Of a DNA stretch of 64,000 nucleotides, positions 9,582 to 22,330 are shown piece after piece. The notes beneath the pieces were generated by a model. That model had not been told where the DNA came from. It did not search any database and saw nothing but the letters and a program-made list of their open reading frames with translations. Positions within the stretch are counted from its first letter, which is position 1; every line of letters starts with the position of its first letter. The DNA comes from Cricetomys ansorgei (lineage: Eukaryota; Chordata; Mammalia; Rodentia; Nesomyidae), in assembly GCA_026225945.1 (NCBI GenBank), contig JAMJFZ010002594.1:62001-126000 (forward strand). Direction: 5' to 3'. The position numbers were made by a program, and so were the translations under genes.

Positions 9582-12524
9582 GAGCCAGGACCGTCCACCT
9601 GCCTTAGCTTCCCAGTACTGGGGTCACAGTCCAGTTCACTGAGCTTTGACGACTGCCTCCCATTTCTAAGCTGGGAAACATAGGCCCTGGAAATGAAACC
9701 GTGCAGCCATTTGTCCACAACAGCGGAGCCCGTGACAGAGCCGGGGTTTGAAGGCATCCAGATGCCATCTCTCCCTGGCCCCCACTTCCCCACCGCACCT
9801 TGGCTTGACCGCAGCCTAGACTCCTCTGGAAGATCCTTGGGGGCAAGAGGAAATGAGAGCTCTCCAAACTTCTATTTAGAGTAGGGCCAGGTGAGTTGTC
9901 AATCACCAGAGTCATCTGCGAAACTATGTAAGGTAGAGATGGCATGCTTCATCTACCCGGGAAATCACTCTAGCTGTAGGGGCAGAGGAATCAGCAATTT
10001 ATTCTGCTTTCCTGGAGCTCAGCCAGCCGGAAACCCCCTCTGGCAAAGGCAGCTCTTCCCTCTGGTACTCTGCTCAGACTCTCACTTTCCCATCATGCTT
10101 CACTTCGTTGTTGCTAAGGTTCTAGAGTCACCTAAAAGACAGGACTTGCAGGCCCACGGGAAATCCAGGACCAACGCAGGCAAGCTCTTACTGTCCCAGT
10201 TTTTGATGCCAGGTTGACATGTCAACCGGGCTCAGGAGAGAGGACTTAGGTGCCACCCTCAAAGCTTCCCTGTCTCACACATTCCCCAGAGAAACTTCTT
10301 GGTTGGCACATCCTGAGGTGACTAGTCAGGCTGTAGGTTTCAGGGAACGCTGGGGCTTTCTCAGAGCCAGGGCACGCCCTGGGCGGGAGAAGGCTGACCC
10401 ACTGTTTCCTGAGCATCCTGTCCTGCCAGGTGCTGATACTCTTTCCGCCGTGTCTACTTTCGTCCCCTCTGAATTCCCAACACTTGGCAGAATACTCCCT
10501 AAATATTTAATCATGTATTAGTCAAATCGCTCCCGTGTATTGAGTTGCGTAGGTCCTGGGCTCTCTTCAAGTTTCTCACGTCTCCTGTTTGTAGGACACT
10601 TGCTGGATGAAAGCTTGGAGAGAGAGCCTGGGGGCGTGGCTCCGTGTGTGCAGAGCTCGCAAGCAGACAGGAGATCCGGCGTTCAGATACACAGCACCCA
10701 TAAACCCCAGCGTTCCGGAAACACGCACGCCACATACATATGTGCACATGAAAAGAAAAATTGATAGCCCGTCCTTAGATGAAGAGCTACAGGTGCGTGA
10801 GCAACGGCTGAGGCAGAAGAACGGGCCGTCCCGGAGAACGCGTCCCCTGACTGGTTTTCCAATGGTCAGCCCTAGAAGTCTGTGTGCTGGCAACACTAAA
10901 CAGACCCAGCAGGTTCTATCTATCTATTTGTTATGGCATAATTTCTCATTATTTATGAGGCAGAGGATTTGGAAGGGAAGGGGACATGAAAACGGGGGGG
11001 AGGGAGGAGGGGAAATACTATAATTATATTTTCATTAAAGATAAACGCACGAATAAATAAAAGGGAAAATAACACTCCTGTGAAGTTGGATGTCTTTCTT
11101 CCCACTTTTCCACCACAGGGAAATAAAACACAGAGAAAGTAGCGGCCAGAGGGCAGATACCTAAGACATGGGCAGCGGGTCTGAGTTTTGAACCAGGCCA
11201 CAAAGCCGGAAGGGTCCAGCGGTGCTGATGGAGGAACCGCGAAGGCCTCGGAGGAGGCGTTTTCAGGTGGGAAGGGCAAAGGCAGAGAACACGTATCATG
11301 GAGTTGCTGTCATGCAGCCACCTGCTGCCACAGTGCAGTAGAAACGCCAAAGGGCCTCTGCCGCTGCCTCCAAGAAACGCCCTCAGGACCACACCCCTTT
11401 CCCACAGGAACACAGGAGGAGGCAGAAGCAGCCTCCAACTCGGCCAGAGCCACTGGGACACGCGGTGCGGAGGGCTGGAAGCTGCCCAAGAGACTACACA
11501 CCATCTGGAGCTAGAGCCTGCTCCTGGAGGCTTTGAGCTGGGTCTGCGGCAGGAGGCTGACTCACCCCTCCCAGGAGCCCCACCTCCCCGGCAGGTAGGA
11601 GCACATCCCAGATGCTTCTGGCCCCTGCCAGTGCATTAGAGCACAGCCTCCCACTCCTCTTGTTTAGTGGTGGGACTCTCCTCAGGGTCATCTCCTTAGA
11701 GGAACCGCACCAGCCACCTGGCTAAGCTGTTCTGCAGATCTGGTTTCTCAGGTGACACAGAGAAGAAACCTCTCCCCCATCCCAAGGAGCACAAGGCCTG
11801 AGCACGGTGGTCTCCAAGTCAAAGTCCCCTCTATCCCAGTTGTTCTCATGGTGACACCAGGGATGAAGCAGGCTGCCTGGCCGGGCCCAGCCCCGTGACT
11901 ACCATCGTGAAGGTAACCTTGACTCATATCCGGACTGTCCCAGCCTGAAACTCCCTATGCAACTAGTGTCAAACTCACTTGAGGCACGAGCCACCACACA
12001 GCCTCACTGCTGTTTTTGTTTGTGACCGAGTCTCACACTGTACCCCGGGCTGACTTGGGGCTCACTGTGTGATATAGGTTGACCTTAAACTGGAGGTGGT
12101 CCTCCTGCCTCAGCTTCGTGAATGTGGGATTCCGAGTATGTACAGGCCCAGGCCCTGCTCACTCATGCTGTCTCAGGCAGGCGCTCTCTCGAGATTTTCC
12201 TCCACACAGCGTCATGCTTTTTCCCATCCAGCTTTCGCCCGCTCCTGCCAAGCCTGCTGGGCTGGTTTGGGCCTGTCTGAACCCCAAGTTCAGATACCAG
12301 CATAACGTGTCTTTCGTGTCCCCCAAAGCTCTGTGGATCCCCTGCAAATCCGAGGGTGTGGCTCGATATGTTTCATGAGGGGCCCTACCCTCTCACCTAC
12401 TCCAGATCCCACGGCTGCCCGGGGATGGGGTTGTCCCTAGACCGTAGGGCCCCCTCTCAAGAGCACTGTGGCTGCATTGCTCAGCTCTGACCAAAGCCCG
12501 ACAGGCCCCACTCAGCATTTAAGA

Positions 12525-12675
12525 AACAGGGCTGTCACGGCTGAGGTCCTGAGTTCTATCCCTGGGACCCACACGGTAGAAAGAGAGAACCAACTTCTGA
12601 AAGTCGTTGCTCTCTGACTCCCATACATACACCGTAGCATATGCCCATACATACACAAGAAATACATGTAGTTTT
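12525..12675 (+). mobile_element. B3-like SINE
   Basis: Forward tRNA-derived element: gtcctgagttctatccctgg, acacggtagaaagagagaac and ctctgactcccatacataca, followed by CA/CAT-rich sequence. Confidence 0.65.
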
Positions 12676-13231
12676 TAAAATGGACATTTTCCAAGCGTCT
12701 TGATGGGTCTTCCAAGTTGAAGCTCCCAGAATCCTCTAAGTCTTCAACAAACTTCATGAATATCTATCTATAATGAACCATGCTTTATTGTTCTCGTCTC
12801 AATGAATTTCTTGTAGTCTGAGGACAGCTTTGTGGAGCCAGTTGTCTCTTCCCACCTTTACTTGGATTCCGGGAGGCTCGAACTTAGGCGCCACGCGTGG
12901 AAGGCCAGCCCTTCTCCTGCTGAGCCATCTCACCATCCCCTCCCTTGTGTTCTCAGGCTGGGCCGAAACACACAGGGACCCACCTGTCCGTGTGGGTCCT
13001 GGGGCTGGTATTCGAGTCCTCCTCCTTGCCAACTGAGCACGCTGCCAACCGAGCCGTCTCTCTGGCCTGAAGTGTGCAGTATTTTCTTATGAACTATCAT
13101 GCCCATTCACAGTTGAAGAAACCCAAACCCGCAGAGGTTAAAGGGCACAGCCAGGTCACACAGCTAGGAGATGACTGGAAAGCCTGTGTCACTTAGCCAC
13201 TTCCTGTCCTCCACCGAAACATTAACACGGA

Positions 13232-13460
13232 CAGGGACTGACAGACCACTCAGCAGTTAGGAGCGCTGGCTGATCTGCCAGAGACTCGGGTTTGATCCTC
13301 AGCACCCGCATGGTGGCTCATGGTGGCTCAGGACAGTCTATAACTCCATTTTCAGGGGATTCGAAACTCTCTCTTGCCCTCCGTGGGCACTGGGCATGAG
13401 AGAGGTGCATAGACATTCCTGCAGGCAAAATGCTCACATACTTAAAAATAAGTACAGTCA
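13232..13460 (+). mobile_element. B2-type SINE
   Basis: Forward element with actcagcagttaggagcg, gggtttgatcctcagcaccc and catggtggctca (duplicated in tandem at 13310-13331), ending in an A-rich tail near 13450. Confidence 0.75.
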
Positions 13461-13894
13461 GACTTGAGGAAATAGGGCACCAGGACTTTCCCCTCACCTA
13501 ACAAAGGGACGCAAACCCAGGTGCCTCCCAGACCCACAGAGAAGATGATGGGTGAGGTGAGCCAGAAGCAGCGTGGGAGGCATGGAGGCACCGGCCAACT
13601 GGACCACTTGCAGCCCACCCGTTCTGGATCAACACTATCACGAGGGGTCTGTGGTCACGTGGTCATGTGGTCAGCTCTGATATTTTTTTCTTTCTTTCAT
13701 GAAAATTTGGAAACTAGAAACTTTTCTCTGAGATCTCTAGACAAAGACCAAGCAGTGCCGGATATCCGGATACACTTGATCCCCTAGAAAAGGGTGCCCA
13801 CGACCTCTCAAGGAATTTTGCTTTCAAATTGAAAACCAACAAGTGTGTCTCTCCAGCCCCCGCAACGCCCATTTTAATAACAACTTGACATTTT

Positions 13895-14082
13895 TACCTT
13901 TTAGATTTTTTTATTTATTTATGTACATATGTGTGCAGGTTTGAGGTGACCAGAAAACGGCATTAGATTCCCTGCAGCTGGAGTTACAGGAAGTTCTGAG
14001 CCACCTCAGGTGGGTGCTGGGAACTGAATCCACGTCTGCAAGAACGGGCTCTTAACTGCAGAGTCATCTCTACCCTAATGGA
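13895..14082 (-). mobile_element. B2-type SINE
   Basis: Reverse element: gttacaggaagttctgagcc, gtgggtgctgggaactga and agtcatctctaccc. Confidence 0.75.
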
Positions 14083-14228
14083 CTCTTTTGTTTGTTTGTT
14101 TGATTGATAAGGTCTCTCTTTGTACCACTGGCTGTCCTGGAGCTCACAGAACTCACTTCCTGTCTCTTCCTCCTAAGAGACAGAATTAAACCGGAAACAC
14201 TTTGTGTGTCAAGTGACTTTAGAAGACA

Positions 14229-14402
14229 CCAAATTGCCCGGCATGGTGGCGCACACCTTTAACCCCAGCTCTCAGGAGGCAGAGGCAGATGGATCTCTGA
14301 GTTCAAGCTCGGCCTGGTCTACAGAGGGAGTTCTGGAATAGCCAGAGCTACAACAGGGAAACCCTGGCTCAAAATAAAACTAACCCTCATCACAAAAAAA
14401 AA
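14229..14402 (+). mobile_element. B1 SINE
   Basis: Forward B1: gcccggcatggtggcgcaca, aggaggcagaggcagatgga and gcctggtctacagaggg, with an A-rich tail. Confidence 0.9.
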
Positions 14403-14611
14403 CCCAACAAACCCTCTAACAATTGTTGGGGTGTCTGTGTGCCAAGCCCTCATAAAGAGGGCTCAGCTCTTTATGAGGTTTGAAATGTCACTCAGTCCTC
14501 AGGGCTTGCCACCGGCTTGGATATGTCAAGCAGGATTTAAACTTGGCAGACAAGAGGCTGGAGTGGCCGAGGGCTGTTCCCAGGACAGGGTTGAGCTCAA
14601 GAAGAGGAGGT

Positions 14612-14805
14612 GGGCTAGGGGGTGGCTCAGTGATACAGCACTCACTGTGCAGGTGAGTCCAGGCCCCCAGCACCCACAGGAACTCTGGGTAGACATGGAA
14701 GCCTCCCTAGTTCCATCAAAAGGTAGAAGGGCATCACTGAAGCCTGGAAGTTGTTCTCAGACCTCCATGTGCACACGACACACACATCAAAGACATAAAT
14801 ACACA
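14612..14805 (+). mobile_element. B2/B3-like SINE
   Basis: Forward tRNA-like start gggggtggctcagtgataca, then ccccagcacccacaggaact and a distal part with ctcagacctccatgtgcaca before A-rich sequence. Confidence 0.6.
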
Positions 14806-15079
14806 GATGAAGCTTCTCCTTGGACTCTCCCGGGGACCGTCCTGCTTCCCTTTCCACTCCTCGGGGAGTCCTCTCCCAGATTCCTCCAGGGAACTCAGCC
14901 TAAAATATTGTACACAAGATTGCAGAAGTAACCAGCACTCTCCTGATAATGGAAGCTGTGGGTCTAAACTCCCCCCAGGTCCTTTGTTCCTGTCCTTGTG
15001 GATGAACGGACACCTGAGTGTGCTTCCAGAGCATAATGCACCTCCCTTGTGCCTCCACATACTTCACTTGTCTCTTTGG

Positions 15080-15570
15080 TCATTTTCAGTTGCCTTAACA
15101 AAATACCTGAGGCTGGATACTTTTTAAAGCAAAGAACTGTATTTAGCCTGTAGCTCTGAAGGTCCAAGAACATGCTACCAACATCTTGCTTGACTGTGGT
15201 GAGACAGACAGACAGACAGACAGACACACACACACACACACACACCATGGTAGAGACGGCATGACAGTGGGGTGGGAATAAGTGAATAAGTGAATAAGAA
15301 GGGAAATGCAGCTTCCTGGCAACTCAGGTAGCCAGAGTCTGGAGAGGATGGTCTTGTTCTCTTTAATAACAACCGGCTCTAGAGGGAACTGGGTCTCTGT
15401 GAGTAACTGATGGGAGGGACACTGCATTAATTCCTTCCAAGGTCATCACCCTGGTGAGCCAATGCTTTTCCATTAGGCCCCACCTTCAATAACCTCTCTC
15501 AATACTGTCACATGGGAATTGATGTGTAGCAGTTTCCTACAGAGTCCATACATTCCATCTTGGAGGGAAG
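15080..15570 (-). mobile_element. MaLR-type LTR, reverse orientation
   Basis: The pattern gccttaacaaaatacctgag ... cattaggccccacctt ... caatactgtcacatggga resembles the reverse complement of mammalian-apparent LTR-retrotransposon LTRs. It is interrupted by a GACA/CA microsatellite at 15206-15245. Subfamily not assigned. Confidence 0.55.
15206..15245. repeat. (GACA)n(CA)n microsatellite
   Basis: GACAGACA units pass directly into a CA run of about 10 units. Confidence 0.95.
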
Positions 15571-16509
15571 TTAAGATTCAGGATGCTCTACAGGAGGTGA
15601 AACATTCCATTCTCCAGGAAAGCTCCTTAAGACCCAGGAAGTAAACAACTCAGAAGGCCCAGGAAATTCCTGAAACCGAACTATATTCACTAGGCCCCTT
15701 CCACCCCAAGTGTAAAGCAGTAAGGAGTGCTAAGAGACACCCTCACATCAGTTGGGTGCCTGGAAGAGGCAGAGGAAGTCAAACTGCCTGGAGGGGACAC
15801 CCCCACCTGTCAAGCTGCCTAGAGGAAACACCCACATCTGCCAAGCTCACTAGAGGGGACACCACACCTGTCAAGCTGCTTGCAAGTTGTGCAGTAGCTC
15901 CAGGGTTCCAGCTTCTGTGAGCCTCAGCCACGCCAGGGTCAGCCTTGGGCGATGCAGCTGCGGTGCCATTGGAGAAGGTGCAGCCTCATTTGCAGCAGAG
16001 GCCCCATGATATTGGTGCCCGGACTGTGAAGTGACCACCAAGGACAGAAGCAAGTGTAGAATGGAGCCTTTAAGTCATTTCTGCTCCTGCATTAATCCCT
16101 CATGCATATTCCCATAAGTAACCCCGATAAATTGAGGGGCTCACCAAGTTTGGCTTTGATGGGATCCTTACTTTAGTGTGCCATCTGGGGTGAGAAGACA
16201 GCTGTTCATGACTCCCGAGGAACAGTGTCACACAACAGGGACGGGTCTAGGCCTTCTGGGTACCAAGTACTTCCAAACCATAGCAACTTGTCCGTGTGAC
16301 CCCGATTGGCTGTCTCTCTTGCAATTCATCTTGCGTTCTTCAAAGGCAGGAATCACACCTGTCTCGTTTTCTACCTTTCCCTCATCGCCTGGCCCCTTGA
16401 GGGAGTCCAATAAGTATTTGGGGAGGGGTGTTCCTTGCTGCATCATTTACAGTACCAACTGGTTACAAATAACCCCAATGTTCCTCAAAAAGAATTGCTA
16501 AGGAAGTTA

Positions 16510-16660
16510 TGGCCCTTTGAAACAGGGTTTCTCTGTTGTAGCCCTGGCTGTCCTGGAGCTCACTCTGTACACCAGGCTGGCCCCAAACTCACAGAGATCC
16601 TCCTGCCTCTGCCTCCTGAGTGCTGAGATCAAAGGCGTGCTCCACCACTGCCCCCTGAGC
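16510..16660 (-). mobile_element. B1 SINE
   Basis: Reverse B1: cagggtttctctgttgtagc, accaggctggccccaaactc and gatcaaaggcgtgctccacc. Confidence 0.9.
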
Positions 16661-16804
16661 CTAGCCTTTTAATACCTCAGCCCAATGGCTTCTTGTTGAT
16701 TTTGCCATGACTTGATGGAATATCACCTGCTCAATAAGATGAGCCATGCAGATTTAGTAACCAGCGTAAGATAATCTCCAGAACTATGAGAAAAATGAGA
16801 AAAA

Positions 16805-17180
16805 CTATGTGTGGGGGCTGAATAAGAAGGGTCCCCACAGGCTCATATACTTAGTCATCAGGGAGTGGCGCTATTAGGAGGTGTGTTTTTGTTGGGGGAA
16901 ATGGGGGTGAAGTCCCCTGGGAATGGACTTTGAGGTTTCAAGGACCCAAGCCAAGTCCCATGTCTTGGCCCTTCCTTCAGCCTGTGGATCCGGATGTAGA
17001 ACTTCCAGCTGCTCTCCAGCACCATGGCTGCCTGTGTGCCGCCATGCTCCCTTCAAGGTGACAATTGGCTAAACGTCTGGAACTGTAAGCAAGCCCTAAT
17101 TAAACGTTTTTCTTTATAAGAGTTGCAATGGTCGTGGTGTCTCTTCACAGCAATAGAACGCTTGACTAAGACACTATGTG
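16805..17180 (+). mobile_element. MaLR-type (ORR1/MT-like) LTR
   Basis: The 3' segment (aactgtaagcaagccctaat, taaacgtttttctttataag, agttgcaatggtcgtggtg) is the typical end of rodent MaLR LTRs. It includes an ATTAAA-type polyadenylation signal. Confidence 0.7.
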
Positions 17181-17207
17181 TTAAACAAAAACAGAACAAA
17201 ACCTCTT

Positions 17208-17341
17208 CAAGGGCTGGAGAGATGGCGCAGCAGTTAAGACCACCTGATGCTCTTAGAGCATCCAGGCTGGGCTCACACTCGCCTGTAACTCTAACTCCAG
17301 GAGCTCCACCGCCCTCTTGTGGCCTCCACACGAGCACTGCA
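17208..17341 (+). mobile_element. B2-type SINE preceding a 51-bp minisatellite
   Basis: Forward element: gggctggagagatggcgcag, cagttaagaccacctgatgc and ccgccctcttgtggcctcca. Its distal tail (acacacctgcatggtgcgca) is the same sequence that is then amplified in the adjoining tandem array. Confidence 0.8.
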
Positions 17342-17955
17342 CACACCTGCATGGTGCGCATATACACACATATACACTCAGGCACACACATGCACACCTG
17401 CATGGTGCGCATGTACACACATACACACTCAGGCACACACATGCACACCTGCATGGTGTGCATGTACACACATACACACCCAGGCATACACATGCACACC
17501 TGCATGGTGCGCATATACACACATACACACCCAGGCACACACATGCACACCTGCATGGTGTGCATGTACACACATACACACCCAGGCATACACGTGCACA
17601 CCTGCATGGTGCGCATATACACACATACACACCCAGGCACACACGTGCACACCTGCATGGTGCGCATATACACACATACACACCCAGGCACACACGTGCA
17701 CACCTGCATGGTGCACATGTATACACATATACACCCAGGCACACACGTGCACACCTGCATGGTGCACATGTATACACATATACACCCAGGCACACACATG
17801 CACACCTGCATGGTGCAATGTATACACATATACACCCAGGCACACACATGCACACCTGCATGGTGCACATGTATACACATATACACTCAGGCACACACAT
17901 GCACACCTGCATGGTGCACATGTATACACATATACACCCAGGCACACACATGCAC
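17342..17955. repeat. 51-bp minisatellite, 12 copies
   Basis: The segment cacacctgcatggtg recurs every 51 bp (first copies at 17342 and 17393) for about 12 copies to 17955. Because 51 is divisible by three, open frames with a 17-residue period run through it on both strands. They are artefacts, not genes. One copy near 17815 has a 1-bp deletion. Copies differ mainly at gcgcatata versus gtgcatgta and gcacatgta variants. Confidence 0.95.
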
Positions 17956-17979
17956 ACAAATAACAACAAGAAAATGTGA

Positions 17980-18180
17980 GGTGCTGGAGAGACAGGTCAG
18001 GGGTGAAGAGCACTTGCTGTTCTTGCAGAGGACCCAGATTTGGTTCACAGCACCCACATTTTGGCTCACAGCTGTCTGTGTGTCCAGTTCCAGGGTATCT
18101 GATGCTGTCTTCTTGCCTCCATGGGTACTGCGTGCTCGTGGTGCACCTGAGGTAGACAGACATACACATAAAATAAATTG
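17980..18180 (+). mobile_element. B2-type SINE
   Basis: Forward element: gtgctggagagacaggtcag, cagaggacccagatttggtt and cagcacccacattttggctc, ending in an A/T-rich tail at about 18177. Confidence 0.85.
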
Positions 18181-18417
18181 TAATGTTTTAAACATTATAC
18201 ATTTTTACATTTATATCATATTGGAACAGAAAAGACAAAAATGTCTTTAAAATGTTTAAGTCTTTCTTGTTTTGTTTTCTAGCCTCTAGGAACTCTGAAA
18301 CTATTGTTTGTTAAAGATGTGTTCATGCATGCATGTGTGTGTGTGTGTGCATGCGTGTGCGTGCGTTGGAGAGGCTTATTGCATTTCCTCACAATATATT
18401 TCTGTGGAGTTCTTTGT

Positions 18418-18562
18418 TTTGTTTTGAGACGTGATCTGACTGTGTAGCCCTGTTGGTCTTGAACTCTCTTATGTAGACCAGGCTGGCCTTGAACTCAGAC
18501 GTCTGCCTGCCTCTGCCTCCCGAGTGCTGGAGTTAACAGGGTGTGCTACCACATCTGGCAGT
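18418..18562 (-). mobile_element. B1 SINE
   Basis: Reverse B1: gtagaccaggctggccttga, cctgcctctgcctcccgagt and gtgtgctaccacatctggc. Confidence 0.85.
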
Positions 18563-18794
18563 GTTTCCATGTTTTTACTCAGAAATGTGCAAAGTAGTTT
18601 GACAGAAACCAGATCATAGGCTGCTGACTTCCCATGGTTTGACTTCAGACCTTTCAACCTTGTGACCTTGTGAAGGTGGTCCACGGTAGGAAATGAGCTT
18701 CACAGCTGAACTTTTGTCTTTCTCTGTAAGAGCTGTTCAGAATAATCATCATCCTTCTGGATTTCCACTGGGCACTCAATAAATGGCCTGAAGT

Positions 18795-19015
18795 CTCAAC
18801 ATGTTGTCATGTGTGGTGCTTGGAGGGAGCCTCGCTGGCTCGTATGTTGCAATCCTTGGTCCCCAGTTGGTGGAACTGTTTGGGAAGGACTAGGAGGCGT
18901 GGCCTTGCTGGAGGAGGGGTGTGGCATAAGACCTTGCCTCTGTTTGTGGTTCCTGCCGCCATGCCTTCACCCTGCTGTCGGGACTTAACCCTCGGGAACC
19001 CTAGGCAGAGTTAAC
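18795..19015 (+). mobile_element. MaLR LTR fragment
   Basis: ggtggaactgtttgggaagg, actaggaggcgtggccttgc and ttcctgccgccatgcc are typical of the middle of rodent MaLR LTRs. The 3' end is missing or diverged. Confidence 0.6.
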
Positions 19016-19899
19016 ACTTTATCAGCTGCCTTGGCCGTGTCGTTCCACCCCGGCAATGGAGAAGCAGTTCACGCGGCGTGAGAGGTCTTGAACGTACGAT
19101 GGCTTGGCCCAGCTGTAGGCTATGTAAACACCGGGAACATGTCGAAAGTAGGGGAGGCTAAGCGTGCTATTCAATGTACTTTTGACTTAAGAGAGCTTCA
19201 GTTTCCTGTTGGTTTACAAGGATACAACCCCATTAATCCAAGCCGAGGAAAGTAAACATTAAATTAAATGGTCAAGTGCTGCTAATCTTTCCAAGAGTTG
19301 GAGAGGTAGAAACCAGCAAATATTTAAGAGTCACCCTGGGAAAAGGCGGGTCTAGACGACGCCTTCTGTGCAACTCATAAAACTCCCGCTGAGAGCATCA
19401 CGAAAATGTGTGCTCAGCAAAATAGAAGGCTTCACCGGAGCGGACAGGTTCCTCCTAGGACCTGGACTGGAGAAGCAAGGCCACAGCAGAGAACTGCAGC
19501 ATGCGTGCGTGTCTGCACACGCACGCACACACACATGCACACACACTAAGGGGATAAATGTAAAAGCATCATAAATGCATTTTTTAAAAAGACCCTTGCG
19601 AATATATAGAGGGTTACAAAGGCACCAGCCGCTGACAGGTTACAGGTCAAGCTCACAGTTTCCATTAGGAACCAAAACACGTCCCACACCTGGGCTTGCT
19701 TACCTGCAGAAGGCGGAGTCCTGAGGCCGAGCTGGCAGTGTGAGAGGGGACATTTCCCTCTGCGTTTCTGTATCCTTTGAACATCATACTGTGTTCACAC
19801 ACTACCTGGCCACAGAACACATAACCCTTAATAAACGTAGGGAGCACCTTTCTTACATCTGCTGTCTGTTTAGAGGACGGGTCGGGAATGTACCGCGAC

Positions 19900-20042
19900 G
19901 GGCACGTATGTGGGGCCGGGGGACAGCTTTCAGGAGTTGGTTCTCTCCATCGCCATGTTGGTCCAAGGGACAGATCAAGTCAGGAGGCTTGTGAGGCTTG
20001 GCAGCAAGCCGCCGCTACTCACAGAGCCGCCTCTCCAGCCTG
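19900..20042 (-). mobile_element. B3-like SINE
   Basis: Reverse element: ttcaggagttggttctctcc, ccatgttggtccaaggga, ggcttggcagcaagccgc and agccgcctctccagcc. Confidence 0.75.
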
Positions 20043-20541
20043 GGAATAGGGTTTGCGATGAATGAATAAGCAAACGATTAAATAACAAAACTGTTAAGGG
20101 CAAACTTCCTCGGGTCAATTAAGTCTAGTCCAGTTTATGTGAGCAAAGCCAGACCAAGTAGAAAGGATTTGGCAGCGGGCCAGCTCCCCAAACCAGAACC
20201 GGCTCTGACCCTCCAACCACGATGACCTCACAGCGTTTGGAGACCAGCGGAAAGGAGGCACAGGAAACAACTTAATTGAACACGCCCAGCCAATCAACCA
20301 GCCGACTGATCAATGCTTGCGTGCCAGCTGTAGCAGCCTAACTGGTACACCGGTTACAGAGTCTTCTGCAATCAGCCTGAGTTCAGTTCCCAGAATTCAA
20401 CTCTCCTGGTTGGGTCTGTTGGGCCCAAATCTCAAATCCAGATCCAGTGCCCATGCTATTAGCCTCAAACTCACTATGTAGCTGAGGACGGTCTTGAACT
20501 TCTGACTCTCCTGAATCCACCTCCACCTCCCCCAAACTGGG

Positions 20542-20547
<6 letters not shown>

Positions 20548-20578
<31 letters not shown>
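20548..20578. repeat. (CA)n microsatellite
   Basis: About 15 uninterrupted CA units lie between a diverged reverse B1-like segment (20410-20545) and a reverse ID-like element. Confidence 0.95.
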
Positions 20579-20580
<2 letters not shown>

Positions 20581-20584
20581 CTGG

Positions 20585-20668
20585 TTCGTGCAATGCTGGG
20601 GATCGAACCCAGAATCTCATGCATATTGGAAAGCACTCTATCGGCTGGACCACATCCTCAGAACACTG
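20585..20668 (-). mobile_element. ID-like SINE
   Basis: Reverse element: tgcaatgctggggatcgaac, ccagaatctcatgca and gcactctatcggctgga. Confidence 0.7.
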
Positions 20669-21134
20669 CCACAAGTGTTATCTAGCAGATTGAACGTGAC
20701 TACACGAGAATCAGCAGCCACAGGCCTGGCCAAGGCAGAAGTCTTCTTCCTGCTGGGTTTTGTAGGTTGGCATCCAGCCAGCAGCGCTGGCACCTGCTGC
20801 CCTGAGGTCAGGGAAATCAGAGAAGCCCCATCTAGCCACCACCAACTGCTTGGGAGCCGGTATAGGGCACAAGGAAGAACATGGGCTTGTTGACTGGGTA
20901 TTTATGGAGTCTAAAAAGCACGCGAACACTTTGACCCAGGAAGTCTGTGGCTCTAGGAACTTATCCTAAAGAAACAATGAAAGATTCTAAAACTTTAGCT
21001 TGGAAGGACAGTCACTGAAGGATTGCCTACGGTGGTGGGAGAAAGATGGGAACAATTCTGATTAATAGAGAGGTAAATGCATCGGTCGACATTAGTATGA
21101 GCCATTGTGTAAATATGTATATATTTAAATAATT

Positions 21135-21285
21135 ATTTATGTGTGTGCGTGTGCGCACACGTCACAGTGGATGTGTGGAGGTCAGAGGCCACTTTTCAGG
21201 AGTCGGTTCTCTCCTTCCTCCATGTTGGTCCAGGGATCCAGCCCAGGCCACCAGGCCTGGTGACGAGCACCTTTGTTTACCTTCT
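21135..21285 (-). mobile_element. B3-like SINE
   Basis: Reverse element: tgtggaggtcagaggccact, ttcaggagtcggttctctcc and ccatgttggtccagggatcc. Confidence 0.75.
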
Positions 21286-21949
21286 TGACGTGTCTCTAAT
21301 TGATGTCTACGACGCCGGAGAATGAGCCTGTGGCTCAACGCCCTGGGCGTGTGCTCTCCTGCCTCGCTCGCCGGGCTGTACCCACTATGTATAGTCCAGG
21401 CTGGCTTTGAACTTGAGATCTTCCTGTCTTTACTCTGAACTGTAGTCGTTTGTCACTTTGTGGGTTAAACAAAGACAGCAAGGAGGCGTTTTCCATAGGT
21501 GCAAACCTTTCCAGACCTCGTCAGAGGGAACCACCGTCACAGCAAGCGCCATCCAGAACAGTGGCGCCCTGAGCGTCTGAGCTCAGGTGTTTTTATTGAT
21601 TCAGAACTCCTCGGGTGCAGATCATTAGGCAATCAAACATCCCCCACAGAAATCCAGCACCTGCAGACAATGCAAAACACCAAGACCTAGGCATACGCTC
21701 TCCCAACAGTACAGAAAACAGTATTTTATACACAACCAAAAATAACCTTCCACAACACTGAGCTGAGGAGATTCTAGGCAAGTCCCACGGTGCTGGCTTG
21801 CGAGTCCCTTGCCTGACTCTGCCCATCCAGTTTAGATTCCACCAGACTCTTCTTCCCACACACTTTGACGATGGCGGCTGTGAGTCTGCACACCACTGTG
21901 TTGCCCAGGGCTTTATTTCCAGCTGTAAGATAGGGGAGGGGTGCTACTT

Positions 21950-22330
21950 TTGCTTTGTTGTGACCACATATCAGAGCAGAACAACTTGAAGGAAAGATTT
22001 ATTTTGGCTCACAGCTTCAGAGGGTTTGCTCCATGGCAGGGAGGGTAGGGTGGAACAGAGCAGGTCCTGGTAGCCCCGAAGCACCAGAATGACAGAAAGG
22101 GCTGGCATGACACTGGTCCTCCTGGGCCCAGGATGCTTGCCTAGCACACCTCAAGTTCGGTCCCCAGTTCTGACAAAACAAACAAATGATGCCCTTCGAG
22201 ACCCATGTACTCCAGAAACCCACATCATCCGGCTAGGTCCCATTTCTCACATTTTACCACCTCCTAATGATCTATTCAAACTGCGAATTTATCTATAAAT
22301 TTAATTATTCATGAGACCAAGAAGCCTCTA
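21950..22330 (-). mobile_element. MaLR-type LTR, reverse
   Basis: ggaaagatttattttggctc, acagcttcagagggtttgct and ccatggcagggagggtaggg are the reverse complement of rodent MaLR LTR sequence. Confidence 0.6.

Larger units (their letters stand above)
9582..17180. other. Intergenic DNA with SINEs and MaLR LTRs
   Basis: No gene recognised. The interval contains the dispersed elements listed separately. Positions 9600-11990 have no repeat that I recognise apart from short simple tracts, and hold no convincing exon. Confidence 0.7.

Noticed and set aside
17342..17955. CRISPR-like repeat array (regular 51-bp spacing)
   Set aside because: Direct tandem repeats with no unique spacers, in a mammalian SINE context.
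17053..18250. Open frames of 200-375 codons with Cys-Val or His-Thr repeats on both strands
   Set aside because: Translations of the 51-bp CA-rich minisatellite; the period is divisible by three, so every frame without a stop stays open.
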